Origin: Candidatus Hodarchaeota archaeon
GTDB taxonomy: Archaea; Asgardarchaeota; Heimdallarchaeia; Hodarchaeales; Hodarchaeaceae
Direction of reading: 5' to 3'
NCBI GenBank assembly: GCA_016840285.1
Contig: JAEOSR010000051.1
Span: 62,001-126,000, forward strand
DNA: 64,000 bases
Shown here in pieces: positions 1 through 8,790 of the stretch; positions within the stretch are counted from its first letter, which is position 1, and each line of letters starts with the position of its first letter. A program made the position numbers and the translations under genes. Below the pieces are notes generated by a model, which was not told the origin of the DNA, made no database searches, and was given only the letters and a program-made list of their open reading frames with translations.

Positions 1-138
1 ATCAAGGGTTTCATTACATAATAGACAGTGATTTTTATTTGTAAACATGTGTAGCGTTACGTCTGAGGTTAATCCATCAAACATTTGATGGACCTCGTTT
101 AAAATTTTCTCTTCAATTCGTACTTTTACTTCGGACAT
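1..138 (-). CDS. Glutaredoxin-like protein disulfide oxidoreductase, N-terminal part
   Basis: The reading frame runs off the left edge, so only the first 46 codons are visible. It starts at ATG (complement of 136-138) behind a strong GGAGG ribosome site at 145-150. The fragment is a short helix and a beta strand followed by CLLCNET, a CxxC redox centre placed as in archaeal PDO/glutaredoxin-like thiol oxidoreductases. Proteins of this family reduce or isomerise protein disulfides in the cytoplasm. A TATA-like stretch lies at about 180-197. The gene is divergent from an ArsR-type regulator, which suggests thiol-redox control. Only the first of the usual two thioredoxin folds could be inspected. 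Confidence 0.7.
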   Translation of the reverse strand, partial: MSEVKVRIEEKILNEVHQMFDGLTSDVTLHMFTNKNHCLLCNETLD

Positions 139-222
139 ATAATATCCTCCAAAATTACTTGTTTTAACGATATTGGTATTTATTTTTATATATTCCGTTC
201 TTTGAATATTAACGTAGAATTT

Positions 223-242
223 ATATAGGGTAGTTCCTATAT
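223..242. promoter_or_regulatory. Perfect palindrome in the ArsR gene promoter, probable operator
   Basis: Two 7-bp arms, ATATAGG (223-229) and CCTATAT (236-242), flank a 6-bp spacer. The left arm overlaps a TATA-like stretch (about 219-227) and the right arm ends 16 bp before the ATG of the regulator at 259. This position fits an autoregulatory ArsR operator that could also act on the divergent redoxin gene. The symmetry is seen directly; the binding protein is inferred. Confidence 0.6.
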
Positions 243-258
243 TTTCATTGAGGATAAT

Positions 259-591
259 ATGAAGGCTAATCCAACTACAATGTCGCCTATTGAGGATGAC
301 AAGAGTCTAAAACTCCAGGCAACACTCTGTCAATCATTAACTCATCCATTTAGATTGAAAATAATTAAAATCTTAAAAAATGGCTCGAAAAAAGTCGGGG
401 ATATTGAAATAGAGACTAAACGACCTCAACCGTTTATTTCACAACATCTTCGTGTTTTGAGAGAAAAAGGAATTGTCATTTGTAAAAGGAAAAAGCATGA
501 GGTTTACTATTCTTTAGCTGATCCCAAGATCTTGGAGATCTGTAGGTTAATTGCTGATCTTGTTAAACAGAGTGAAACACCATCTAAATGA
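259..591 (+). CDS. ArsR-family winged-helix transcriptional regulator
   Basis: A 110-residue winged-helix protein of the usual ArsR/SmtB length. It contains a CQSLTHPFRLKIIKIL first helix (about residues 24-39), a recognition segment PQPFISQHLRVLREKGIV (about 56-73) and a wing KRKKHEVYYSLAD (about 76-88). ArsR proteins repress as dimers and are released by metals or thiol oxidation. Cysteines at the start of the first helix, before the wing and in the last helix could serve as sensors, but no canonical metal-site motif is evident. It is divergent from the redoxin fragment, with a palindromic candidate operator directly upstream. The ligand is unknown. Confidence 0.88.
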   Translation: MKANPTTMSPIEDDKSLKLQATLCQSLTHPFRLKIIKILKNGSKKVGDIEIETKRPQPFISQHLRVLREKGIVICKRKKHEVYYSLADPKILEICRLIADLVKQSETPSK

Positions 592-787
592 TCTTTTTCA
601 ATTCTTAATCCTTTAGACATAATAATTTCTCTCTGTGAAACAGCAAATAATTATGAATTGGATCTGGAAATCACTTTTCGGGAAAAAGAGATCATCAGTT
701 AAATCGTTGTTGGACTAAAAGCTAATTTAGTATACAAAAAAACTTAGAACTTTCACCAATTTAAAATTATCAAGGCTTGGATTAAAG

Positions 788-1606
788 TTGAAAGAATATA
801 TTGAAACTAATAGAAAGCGCTGGGACGAGCTAGCTGATATTCACTACACAAGTGAATTCTATAATGTGAAGGAATTTAAAAAAGGAGGAGTTTCAATAAG
901 TAATCTTGAAATCAAGGAAGTAGGAGATGTCAAAGGAAAAAAATTATTACATTTACAATGCCATTTTGGAAAAGACACCTTATCCTGGGCTAGACTTGGA
1001 GCTGAAGTTACAGGAGTTGATTTTTCTAGCCGCGCAATTGAACTGGCACAACAATTAAGCAGTGAAATAGGTGTTGAGGCAACATTTATTCATTCGGACA
1101 TTGATAAGTTAGATAAAAGCGTTTTAGAACCTGAAAGCTTTGATATTATTTTTACAAGTCATGGAGCGATATATTGGTTACCTGATCTTAAAGAATGGGC
1201 AAGAATCATTTCATACTTTTTGAAACCAAACGGGGTCTTTTATATTGCAGATTCACATCCTACAGGAAATATTTTTGATGATGAGTGTGATAATGATCTT
1301 ATTGTCCGATATCCTTATTTTCATGAAGAAGAACCTCTCAAATTTGATTATGACGGGTCTTATGCGAGTGAAGAAACAAAATTACAAAACAAGAAAGAAT
1401 ATGGATGGATTTACAGCATGGGCTACGTTGTAAATAACCTAATTGAAGCAGGGTTGCGTATTGAGTTCATTCATGAATATCCATTTGTATCTTGGAAAAT
1501 GTTCCCATTCCTCGAAGAAAAAGAACTTGGATGGTGGTATTTACCAAATAAATTTCCAAAAATACCACTAACTTTCACACTAAAGGCAAGAAAAGAATCA
1601 TTATAG
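788..1606 (+). CDS. Class I SAM-dependent methyltransferase
   Basis: A 272-residue protein starting at TTG. The N-terminal segment (YIETNRKRWDELADIHY) is typical of a group of small-molecule methyltransferases. Motif I is LLHLQCHFGKDTLSWARLG (about 54-72), followed by the acidic motif II GVDFS (about 77-81) and a post-motif region with DIIFTSHGAIYWLPDL. The aromatic-rich C-terminal cap (FVSWKMFPFLEE, GWWYLP) may form the substrate pocket. The substrate cannot be named. It stands alone between the ArsR gene and a mobile-element relic and ends with TAG. Confidence 0.85.
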   Translation: MKEYIETNRKRWDELADIHYTSEFYNVKEFKKGGVSISNLEIKEVGDVKGKKLLHLQCHFGKDTLSWARLGAEVTGVDFSSRAIELAQQLSSEIGVEATFIHSDIDKLDKSVLEPESFDIIFTSHGAIYWLPDLKEWARIISYFLKPNGVFYIADSHPTGNIFDDECDNDLIVRYPYFHEEEPLKFDYDGSYASEETKLQNKKEYGWIYSMGYVVNNLIEAGLRIEFIHEYPFVSWKMFPFLEEKELGWWYLPNKFPKIPLTFTLKARKESL

Positions 1607-1789
1607 AAAAATCAATTCAGGGACGTTTTTTGAGGTGTAGAAAATGACTATGTTACATCGCTGTCCTAATGGTTGTCTTTTTTTATTGGAATGACCATTT
1701 TTTAAGCAGAATCAAATGGGAATAAAAAGGCGATTGCCCCCCATCGCATCGCAAAGTGTATCTATATATATTGATTTATTCCCGTACCG

Positions 1790-1979
1790 TGATACCTAGG
1801 TTTTTATCGCGAACGATAAAAACAGCTCATTCCTGATTCATAGAGTCGTACCCAGGAGTACCAGGTCTTACCAACTCTCCACAAGCGTTTAACGTCTCTG
1901 GGGAACTCTCAGCGACGAATCTTGTCATTATTTCTTGTTACCTACTTCGCCTTTCTACTTCAGCTGATTCGTTTTCTCA
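1790..1979 (-). mobile_element. Relic of an IS200/IS605-type element: TnpB tail and right-end hairpin
   Basis: On the minus strand, 1827-1928 reads 33 codons ending in TGA and containing ETLNACGELVRPGTPG and a final MNQE. This matches the characteristic C-terminal tail of TnpB proteins (LNACGE-VRP, then a QE-rich end). Upstream the frame is closed by stops, so only the last part of tnpB survives. About 4 bp past the stop codon lies a near-perfect hairpin (1800-1823) with 10-bp arms around CGAA, the expected kind of right-end structure, which in intact elements lies near the omega-RNA end. The left end and any tnpA are absent. The stretch is GC-richer than its surroundings. No other function is seen between 1607 and 1980. 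Confidence 0.6.
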
Positions 1980-2199
1980 GGTGAAATTTGAAGGTCTAGT
2001 ATTGGAACCATTATTTATTTATAACCTCCCTAGTTGCTTTGGCCAAAGAATTGTTAGGATTAGCCATAAAAGCCTCCAAAAGAGTCAACTATCGGTAATC
2101 CTAAAAATTTTATCAAAGCGAAATTCTTTAAGGTTCAATAATAATGGAATAATAAGTGACACAAAGTTATCAGTGAGAGTTCTCTGGGGCAGAAGAATA

Positions 2200-2952
2200 A
2201 TGTCTCTTGGTAAATCCTTAGAAGAAGGAATAAATCCGTACAAGATCCTTGTAGGGGTAGTATGGACAACATTTGATGACATCAGGGGAGGAATGCCAGT
2301 TGAATGGACTCCTAAAAGCTTATCGGACGAGTTACTTTTTAGTATATCCTTAAGAGGGATGTCAGTCTTTTCAAGTCGGCCAGAACATATTTCTTATTCA
2401 AATATGCCTGCGACTATTCCTTTCCCTGAACATGAGTTATTTTCTATTTGTATTGTTCTTTATGAAACATCAGAAACAAATCGTGGCGGGTTTAGTATCA
2501 ATTTAGTGTCAATTCTAATTCCTCAGGTTGTAATGGAAATGGCTTGGATAGATTTACGGCAAATCCAAGCAATTTTTTCGAAATATTTTGAATATTATAA
2601 TGGAGAGCCAATTCTTCATAAAATGGCCTTAATAAAGGAAATCGCTCACGAAACAGACCTCATTCTTAAGCGAAAGCTCAAAGTGATCGATGAAGGCGAA
2701 AAAATTCGTGAACATCTTACCAAATATTTGGATTCCTATCTTGTTTCATCGTTGAACCTAGATGAACAAAAATTAATCTATACTCGGGTAATTACACTAA
2801 TTAATTTATTAGATCGAGTTTTAGAAGCAGGCAATAACGAACGAATCCAAAGAGCTCTCGATAGGATGAACTTTATCCTAGAACAGGAACTCTCAGATGA
2901 GTTAGTCGTCATGTATCAACAAAAAACCATCAGCGATTTAGCTCAACCATAG
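2200..2952 (+). CDS. Hypothetical protein with a possible longin-like N-terminal half
   Basis: I do not recognise this protein. The frame is open from a GTG at 1981, but the first 73 codons look non-protein-like and start right beside the transposon relic, so I prefer ATG at 2200, giving 250 residues. The first half (KILVGVVWTTFDD, PVEWTP, SICIVLYETSE) alternates short strands and helices, as small longin- or roadblock-like modules do in Asgard proteins. This is inference only. The second half is a charged helical region (about 120-250) that may form a coiled coil. It ends with TAG and is followed by a broken membrane-protein gene. Confidence 0.5.
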   Translation: MSLGKSLEEGINPYKILVGVVWTTFDDIRGGMPVEWTPKSLSDELLFSISLRGMSVFSSRPEHISYSNMPATIPFPEHELFSICIVLYETSETNRGGFSINLVSILIPQVVMEMAWIDLRQIQAIFSKYFEYYNGEPILHKMALIKEIAHETDLILKRKLKVIDEGEKIREHLTKYLDSYLVSSLNLDEQKLIYTRVITLINLLDRVLEAGNNERIQRALDRMNFILEQELSDELVVMYQQKTISDLAQP

Positions 2953-2967
2953 AAAGGAAAAATAACT

Positions 2968-3392
2968 ACTGATAGCTCGTGATCGTCCTATTAACAAAGT
3001 ATTTCCAGAAGTGGTATTAGCATTAATAGTAGCGACGATTGCTAGCATAATACTTACTTTCATTTTCCGAGAAACTGTGGGCCGAGAGATCGTTTTACTG
3101 ATCTTATTTCCAGTAGATATAAGAATTCCTTTTCCTATCAATCTTTGCGGGATTCTATTAGTTTTTTTAGGATTTTTGTTGATTATTTGGGCAAATTATA
3201 CACTTCTGTTTGTAGGAAGAATCGGAGTAGAAGCTAGGGAGCCTTTTCACGTACCTGATACATTGGTAATAGAAAGTTGTATTATTTTTTATCTTCCAGA
3301 CATGGTTTATAAGTTGGGAAGAAAAGAAACTCGAAGAGGCATTTGGGGAAGAATATCTTGAGTTTAAAAAGCGAGTAAGACGATGGATATGA
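2968..3392 (+). pseudogene. Broken isoprenylcysteine carboxylmethyltransferase-like gene
   Basis: The first frame (2968 to about 3290) encodes two hydrophobic segments followed by FVGRIGVEAREPFHVPDTLVIE, as found before the SAM site of ICMT/phospholipid-methyltransferase-like membrane proteins. The expected GPYRY-RHPMY region is missing. The family's C-terminal signature (LEEAFGEEYLEFKKRVRRWI) then appears in another frame at about 3333-3389, closed by TGA at 3390. So the gene has at least one frameshift and an internal deletion of roughly 50 codons. Intact members are about 170-200 residues and methylate membrane-bound or lipid substrates. Confidence 0.7.
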
Positions 3393-3543
3393 CCTCAACA
3401 AACGTAGAAGCCTAACGAAAATAATAATCATAACCAACGATTTTTAGCGTCATTTCAAAATAAATCTGGTAATTTCATAGAAAGAAATGCCTATGTGAAT
3501 TAAGACAAGAAAAAAGAAAACTTCCTGAAAAGTTGATCTAATC

Positions 3544-3577
3544 AAAAAAAAAGTAGAAAAAAAGGGAAAAGGGGGGA
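3544..3577 (-). terminator. Oligo-T terminator tract behind the actin gene
   Basis: Read on the minus strand, the DNA just after the actin stop codon is C-rich and then carries several T runs, including T7 and T9. Archaeal RNA polymerase terminates at such tracts without a hairpin. The position, within 40 bp of the stop, fits actin transcript release. Confidence 0.55.
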
Positions 3578-3579
3578 AC

Positions 3580-4722
3580 CTAGATAGCTCGTTTGATAAC
3601 GCCAGGGCCTTGTTCCTGATATTCTTTGCGTGAGACCCATAATCTCTGGAAGGTTTTTAAGGAGGAAAGAATTGATCCACCAATCCAGACGGAATACCGA
3701 CGCTCTGGAGGAGCAACGATACGAATCTCAACATTCTCAGGAACGAGTTCAGTGAGCTCTTTGTGAAGACGCTCTTTTAACCCTGGGAACATGGTAGAGC
3801 CGCCAGAGAGAACAATGTTCTGATAAAGTTCTTTACGGAGGTCAATATCACATAATTGGACAGCGTTGTAGATGGCTTCATCCAGAGGTGTTTCTTCTTT
3901 TCCAAGGGCACTTGGATTGAAGAAGGCTTCAGGAGCCAAAAAGCGTTCAGGACCAATTGTGAGGGTTTCTCCGTCAGGGAGAGTATATTGCTTTTCCATA
4001 CCAGAGACTTTCTCTGCAAGCTTCAATTCTTTCTCAGGATCGAGAGCTACATAACAAAGCCGTTCCTTTATATCACGAACAATCTCTTTCTCCGCAGAGG
4101 AGGTCAATGCACGACCACGGGTTCTGAGTAATCGGCGGAGGTACTCAGTAATGTCACGACCAGCGATGTCAATACGACTAATCGCATGAGAAATCGCGAA
4201 TCCTTCGTAAATTGGCACGATATGGATAACACCGTCACCGGCGTCAATAACTAACCCTGTAGTTCGTCCAGAGGCATAAAGTGACAGAACCGCTTGCATA
4301 GATACATACATGGCGGGGACGTTAAACGTCTCAAAGAGAATTTCTGCCATTTTCTCCCGGTTGGTACTCGGATTCAAGGGAGCTTCGGTCAATAAGATTG
4401 GATGTTCACTCGGATTGACGCGAAGATCGTTATGGAAGGTGTAATGCCAGATCTTCTCCATTGCATCCCAATCGGTAACAATACCATGGAGAATCGGGTA
4501 AATAAGCTTGAGTACACCACGTAAGTTCATGGCTTCTTCGCCGACATAGTATTCCCGGACATAATGATCCACATCAGACATGATAGACTGATATTTGGGG
4601 TAACCAATTAATGTTGGAAACACTGAGCGGGGTTGGTCTTCACCTGCATAACCGTTCTTGCTTAACCCTGTCCCATTATCGATGACGAGGGGTTTTCCAG
4701 TAATTCCTTCTGCTACTGACAT
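3580..4722 (-). CDS. Eukaryote-like actin (Asgard actin)
   Basis: A full-length actin of 380 residues (eukaryotic actins have 375). All nucleotide-binding signatures are present: phosphate-1 loop [15 protein letters not shown] (about 16-30), the hinge with the catalytic glutamine in [15 protein letters not shown], phosphate-2 loop DAGDGV, adenosine loop SGGSTMFPG (about 309-317), and the C-terminal [16 protein letters not shown]. The hydrophobic DNase-loop region differs from eukaryotic actin ([14 protein letters not shown]) and the extreme C-terminus lacks the eukaryotic K-C-F end. It should polymerise with ATP into filaments that can bind profilin- and gelsolin-like partners known from Asgards. 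It has its own promoter region (AT-rich, with an AAATGATC direct repeat upstream) and an oligo-T terminator. Confidence 0.97.
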   Translation of the reverse strand: MSVAEGITGKPLVIDNGTGLSKNGYAGEDQPRSVFPTLIGYPKYQSIMSDVDHYVREYYVGEEAMNLRGVLKLIYPILHGIVTDWDAMEKIWHYTFHNDLRVNPSEHPILLTEAPLNPSTNREKMAEILFETFNVPAMYVSMQAVLSLYASGRTTGLVIDAGDGVIHIVPIYEGFAISHAISRIDIAGRDITEYLRRLLRTRGRALTSSAEKEIVRDIKERLCYVALDPEKELKLAEKVSGMEKQYTLPDGETLTIGPERFLAPEAFFNPSALGKEETPLDEAIYNAVQLCDIDLRKELYQNIVLSGGSTMFPGLKERLHKELTELVPENVEIRIVAPPERRYSVWIGGSILSSLKTFQRLWVSRKEYQEQGPGVIKRAI

Positions 4723-4802
4723 TTTTTTTCACTTCATAGATATTGATAGTTTAAAAAAGATCATTTTTAGGCTGATCATTTAAATACGTCTCAGTAACCG
4801 TT

Positions 4803-4982
4803 TCACTCAACTGGTGGAGACGCCTTTATTTTGCCTATGCAAGTACCACAATTCTCCGTTGGTTTAAAAATCTTTGGTTTTGAATTTAGGATGTAATACC
4901 TACCCAGAGGCAGACTTACTGCAAGGAGGAAAACGCCAACTAACCCGATAGAAATAGTCAGGAGGAAGAAGAGGTACTGCAT
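4803..4982 (-). CDS. Small membrane protein with a CxxC tail
   Basis: A 59-codon ORF. It begins with a strongly hydrophobic helix (MQYLFFLLTISIGLVGVFLL) and continues into a polar tail with ENCGTCIG. A TATA-like CTTTTATATCT lies about 20-30 bp upstream of the ATG, consistent with a nearly leaderless archaeal gene. It sits 80 bp upstream of actin on the same strand, so the two could share transcripts. The family is not recognised. Codon use looks like that of a coding region but the ORF is short. Confidence 0.4.
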   Translation of the reverse strand: MQYLFFLLTISIGLVGVFLLAVSLPLGRYYILNSKPKIFKPTENCGTCIGKIKASPPVE

Positions 4983-5040
4983 GAGTAATATGGTTCGAAG
5001 ATATAAAAGCTAGACTTACTTTTGAGGAAACCCTCCGTGA

Positions 5041-5130
5041 AGAAACGGGGAAACAAGAAATAGTCTGAGGCAGGTCATGAAATCTGCCGGGTTAGAGGAA
5101 AGAGGGCCGCTACGAACCATATGGTTGATG
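5041..5130. repeat. 90-bp dispersed repeat, copy 1
   Basis: This block begins AGAAACGGGG and ends near ATATGGTTGATG. It recurs at 6075-6164 in the same orientation with roughly 84% identity by eye and no indels. On the plus strand an open frame reads RNGETRNSLRQVMK; on the minus strand it reads LRLFLVSPF. The shared segment is bounded by unrelated sequence, suggesting a relic of a mobile element or of a duplicated gene end. No intact gene is seen between 4983 and 5423. Confidence 0.6.
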
Positions 5131-5423
5131 ATATGAATCGTCGATTCTTTACTTCTATTCATAGACTCAAAATCACTCTGAAAATAGTGTTCATATAGGA
5201 TCCATAGCCCATTTTTCTTCATCTTTAATTAAGTTTTTTTTTGACATTTCTTAATGAAAAGTGTCACTTTTGGAAATGTTATCATTATATCAATAATGAA
5301 TCATTATATCGAAAATGAAGAACTTCATTTCATTCAAAGACAAAATTGGCCCTAAATAATGGAATGAATTCAAAATGTGAGTAACTAAGCAATTGATTCC
5401 AATAATGAGATGGTTGGATAAGA

Positions 5424-5843
5424 ATGTTTCTTAATGATATATTATCAAACGAATTAAGAAAATTGGAAGAGCTCAAAAAGCTAAGAATTATTTTAAAATT
5501 AGACGACTTTTTATTTGATCATGCCGTCAATAAGCTTTGGTGCTCTTTGAAACAGATGAAATCAGATTTAGGATTAGCTCCCCAAATTCCCATAGATGAT
5601 CTAGTCCATATTTTTAAACGATTTGAAGAAATCCGAATGGTCTTTAGCCTAAAGGATCCTGATTATAGCCAATTAAATGTACTCTTGGTTGAAATAACAG
5701 CAGTTAAAGGCATGTTAAACTTACCTGATACTACTCCACTCCCTGAGGTTTTATCTCAAATCAAACCTGAAGAACTCCCCACCCTAGGACTCGGAAGTGA
5801 TTCATTACTTGAGAAAATGATGCTTTATTCTTGGCTAAAGTGA
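5424..5843 (+). CDS. Hypothetical helical protein
   Basis: I do not recognise this 139-residue protein. It is acidic to neutral, has no signal peptide or membrane segment, and is rich in leucine and charged residues in a pattern of amphipathic helices (FLNDILSNELRKLEELKKL at the start, then VHIFKRFEEIRMVF). A proline-containing segment (LPDTTPLPEVL) separates the last helix. It lies between the two copies of the 90-bp repeat. No partner is evident from the context. Confidence 0.55.
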   Translation: MFLNDILSNELRKLEELKKLRIILKLDDFLFDHAVNKLWCSLKQMKSDLGLAPQIPIDDLVHIFKRFEEIRMVFSLKDPDYSQLNVLLVEITAVKGMLNLPDTTPLPEVLSQIKPEELPTLGLGSDSLLEKMMLYSWLK

Positions 5844-6074
5844 GACTGTGGTAAAGTAAATCGTCTAACCATTTATCAGCTTTGGGTGTAACTTACATTC
5901 TAATCTTTAACTCTTTTTAGGGCAATTAATCCTACAATACAAAGGATCATCAAGAAAACACCAAATTGTCAATGATGAATAGGTTCAATATTGTATTGAT
6001 TTAAATCTCCTAAGAACCGATCTTTAACACCTAAATTAATCAAAAACGGAAAATCCATTTTGATTTCATCTAAA

Positions 6075-6164
6075 AGAAACGGGGAAAAAAGAAATAGTCT
6101 GAGGTAGGTCAAGAAATCTGTCAGGTTAGAGGAACGGAGAGTCCTATGAACCATGTGGTTGCTG
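6075..6164. repeat. 90-bp dispersed repeat, copy 2
   Basis: This is the second copy of the block at 5041-5130. It is colinear without gaps but has about 14 substitutions. The plus-strand frame that is open in copy 1 carries stops here, so this copy is no longer coding in that frame. The rest of 5844-6294 shows no gene I can support. Confidence 0.6.
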
Positions 6165-6294
6165 AATGAGAATAATTAATTTGTAAAATAAAATCAATTA
6201 TATTATGTTTGATATTTACAGAAAATAAATATTCATAATATGTCTTTTCGACCCCAACGAAGTTTTTTAAAATTTATTAAGAGAGGGAATTTTC

Positions 6295-6726
6295 ATGAGT
6301 CATTCCCACAAAGTTGAAGCTTTTTTTTCCACCAGATTAAATTGTGCTCAATCCGTATTAGCGACCTTTGGCCCTGTCCTTGGGATTGAGGAAAAAACAT
6401 GTTTTAGAATCGTTGAAGCTTTTGGTGGGGGAATTGTCAATTCTGGCCAAATGTGTGGGGCTATTATAGGGTCTCTGATGGTCGTTGGCCTTAAATATGG
6501 AAGAACAGAGAGTGATGATCTAGAAAAACGAGATAAAACCGATCAATTAACAAAATTGTTTATTAAAAAATTCACATTCCAACATAAGAGTACAAAATGC
6601 AAAGAGCTAATTAACTATGATATCAGTACTCCTGTGAAACTCGAGAAAGCAAAAGAGGTAAAAGTCTTTAAGAACTGTGGAAATTTTGTGAAAGATTCAG
6701 TGAGTATACTTAATGATATATTGTGA
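6295..6726 (+). CDS. C_GCAxxG_C_C family redox protein
   Basis: A 143-residue member of the family named after its cysteine pattern. An N-terminal cysteine lies in NCAQSVLATFG (about 18-28). The core FGGGIVNSGQMCGAIIGSL carries the CGAxxG motif (about 60-65). Two later cysteines follow in TKCKEL and KNCGNF. These small proteins are thought to be redox-active or metal-binding, often next to reductases, but their reaction is unknown. The start is preceded by GAGAGGG, a usable ribosome site. It stands alone downstream of the repeat copy. Confidence 0.85.
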   Translation: MSHSHKVEAFFSTRLNCAQSVLATFGPVLGIEEKTCFRIVEAFGGGIVNSGQMCGAIIGSLMVVGLKYGRTESDDLEKRDKTDQLTKLFIKKFTFQHKSTKCKELINYDISTPVKLEKAKEVKVFKNCGNFVKDSVSILNDIL

Positions 6727-7004
6727 CTTTTAAAATACCAATACTACATAAAAGACATTTTAATAACATTCTAAGTAATCTTGTCTTGTTTTGTTCTGTT
6801 CTTTGTAAGAAAATTCCTTGAATTTTAATCAAATATGAGTACACACCTTCATAAATCAAGAATTACTTTACTCAGTCAATTTCTTAAGGCTTTTTTTAAA
6901 TTCTGTCTTTTTGAGGACCAGTATTGCTTATACTCTACACTACCACTTCCTTGTAAAACCTCCAGAAAATGTTTTTTATCCTCACGTTGTGTTGCTGAAC
7001 CAAC

Positions 7005-7889
7005 ATGATAGGTCAATGGCCCAATGAATTATCGGATTTAACGGTGGTTCTTCTACCGTGGTTTGATTTAATCGTACTTCTACTCGTTATAATCGTGTTC
7101 TTGATCTTAATCTGGTTGTGTGGAAAAATTATCAAATCATTCGTTAATCGCATACCAAGACTTTCTGCAGATGCGAAAAATTCCATCAATCTATTAATTA
7201 GTGTCGGTCAAATTTTCTTGACTACCCTGGGGGCTTTCACACTATTAGGAGCTGATGAGGATTTTATTTTCGGTTTCTCAACCATTCTAGCAGCTGTTAT
7301 CGGCATTGCTTCTGCCTCTGTCGCGTCCAATGTTTTTGGAGGGCTTTATTTGATAATCACGAGGCCATTTAGTGTCGGGGATTTGATAAAGACTCAAGAA
7401 GCAATAGGTATTGTCGAAGAAATTGGTTTGAACTACACAAAGATTGTTCAAATAGACAAGACATCTGTAATTATTCCCAATAGTCGTTTATTAAACGTCT
7501 CTTTATTGAATTATAGTACTGACTTACTCGTTAATAACGATCAGAGTGGTATTATGAAAACTCTGGATTCAATAAACATTCTACCTGTTGATATATTCCA
7601 CGATAAGTACACTAAATTCCGAACTCTTCTCGAATTCCAATTAAATGTCATTGATCCTCCTATTCCTGTCGGAGTATTAAAACAAAGGTTAGACAAAATT
7701 TGCGAAAAGTTTTCAACTGTATATGGAATACAACCCAGTTACTATTTTGGAAAGTATGATTTTCGTCAGAAAGTCTACTTGGTTATTACTACGCCTGATC
7801 CTTACACGATTTTTAATTCATGGCCATACCTCATGGAATCAATTGCTGAAACAGTATATACTGAATTACAGGAGAGTGGAATGGATTGA
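7005..7889 (+). CDS. mscS: Small-conductance mechanosensitive channel, MscS family (first of tandem pair)
   Basis: A 294-residue membrane protein. Hydrophobic helices span about 15-40 and 60-85, then the pore helix (AAVIGIASASVASNVFGGLYLIITRPFSVGDLI, about 97-130) with the small-residue packing typical of MscS TM3. The beta domain follows (VEEIGLNYTKI, SVIIPNSRLLN, matching the family's IPN signature), then a soluble alpha/beta tail. Such channels open under membrane tension and release solutes in hypo-osmotic shock. Its stop overlaps the TTG start of the next MscS gene, so the two are co-translated and may form a heteromeric channel. Confidence 0.92.
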   Translation: MIGQWPNELSDLTVVLLPWFDLIVLLLVIIVFLILIWLCGKIIKSFVNRIPRLSADAKNSINLLISVGQIFLTTLGAFTLLGADEDFIFGFSTILAAVIGIASASVASNVFGGLYLIITRPFSVGDLIKTQEAIGIVEEIGLNYTKIVQIDKTSVIIPNSRLLNVSLLNYSTDLLVNNDQSGIMKTLDSINILPVDIFHDKYTKFRTLLEFQLNVIDPPIPVGVLKQRLDKICEKFSTVYGIQPSYYFGKYDFRQKVYLVITTPDPYTIFNSWPYLMESIAETVYTELQESGMD

Positions 7890-8725
7890 TCTTGGATAAG
7901 ATATTTCTATTTCAATCAGAGTTCCAGTTATTTTTTCTAATTCTGGCCATAATCGTGGTTTTAATTATTCGGTGGGTATTACAGCTGATTATCTCAAAGC
8001 CATTGCGAAGGTCTGGACGAATTCCCTTAGATATCCTCAATACTCTTAAAGTTCTGTTAAATGTGGGAACAGCAGCAGCGATTCTTTATATGATCATGTT
8101 TTTATTCGATCTAACCATAGAGGAGATCGTGGGAGTATCAGCTTTTCTTGGAGCAATAATTTCTTTTGGATCTGTTCAGACTTTGAGTAATTTTATTGCA
8201 GGACTTTATATCATCTTCACCAATCCTTTTGGTGTTAATGACTTTGTGGCTCTGGGGACTGAGATTCGAGGTCAAGTAGTAGAAATCTCTTTGAATTACA
8301 CCAAAATTCGGACAGTTAACGATATTTATCATTATATTCCCAACCAGAAATTTTTGACTACAAATATGATAATTTACAAGCATAAAGAAGAACGTCGAAT
8401 TGGGAGACGTGAAGCTCGAGATCTCCAGAAACAACAATCACGGATAGGAAGTCTCAAAACATTTGCCCTCGATTTAATTGAAGAAGAGGTTGTACGGTAC
8501 ACGTTTATCTGGGGAGCTCCCATTGGTAATTTGAAAACCACTAAACAGAAAATACAAGAGGTTTGTGATATCTATTCGGGAATATTTGGATACAAACCAG
8601 AATTTTTCCTATATGACTTCAATTATCGAATGCAATTCAAATTTATTGTTACCACTCACAATTCAGAGATTCTCATTCGAAATGTTCGCGAATTTCGGAA
8701 TAAGCTCGTTTTACGTTTTCATTGA
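7886..8725 (+). CDS. mscS: Small-conductance mechanosensitive channel, MscS family (second of tandem pair)
   Basis: A 279-residue MscS paralogue of the upstream gene, overlapping it by 4 bp. It starts with TTG (a second TTG follows at 7892). Two membrane helices (about 8-30 and 50-75) precede the pore helix (GAIISFGSVQTLSNFIAGLYIIF, about 88-111) and the loop NPFGVNDFV. The beta domain keeps the VEISLNYTKI and HYIPNQKF motifs. A positively charged insertion (HKEERRIGRREARD, about 165-178) is absent in the first copy. The divergence between the pair suggests different roles rather than a recent duplication. Confidence 0.9.
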   Translation: MILDKIFLFQSEFQLFFLILAIIVVLIIRWVLQLIISKPLRRSGRIPLDILNTLKVLLNVGTAAAILYMIMFLFDLTIEEIVGVSAFLGAIISFGSVQTLSNFIAGLYIIFTNPFGVNDFVALGTEIRGQVVEISLNYTKIRTVNDIYHYIPNQKFLTTNMIIYKHKEERRIGRREARDLQKQQSRIGSLKTFALDLIEEEVVRYTFIWGAPIGNLKTTKQKIQEVCDIYSGIFGYKPEFFLYDFNYRMQFKFIVTTHNSEILIRNVREFRNKLVLRFH

Positions 8726-8790
8726 TATGATGTATCAGATCGAAAATTACTATTCTTGTAGTACAAACTCAAAGAGCAGTGTTTTGAGAT

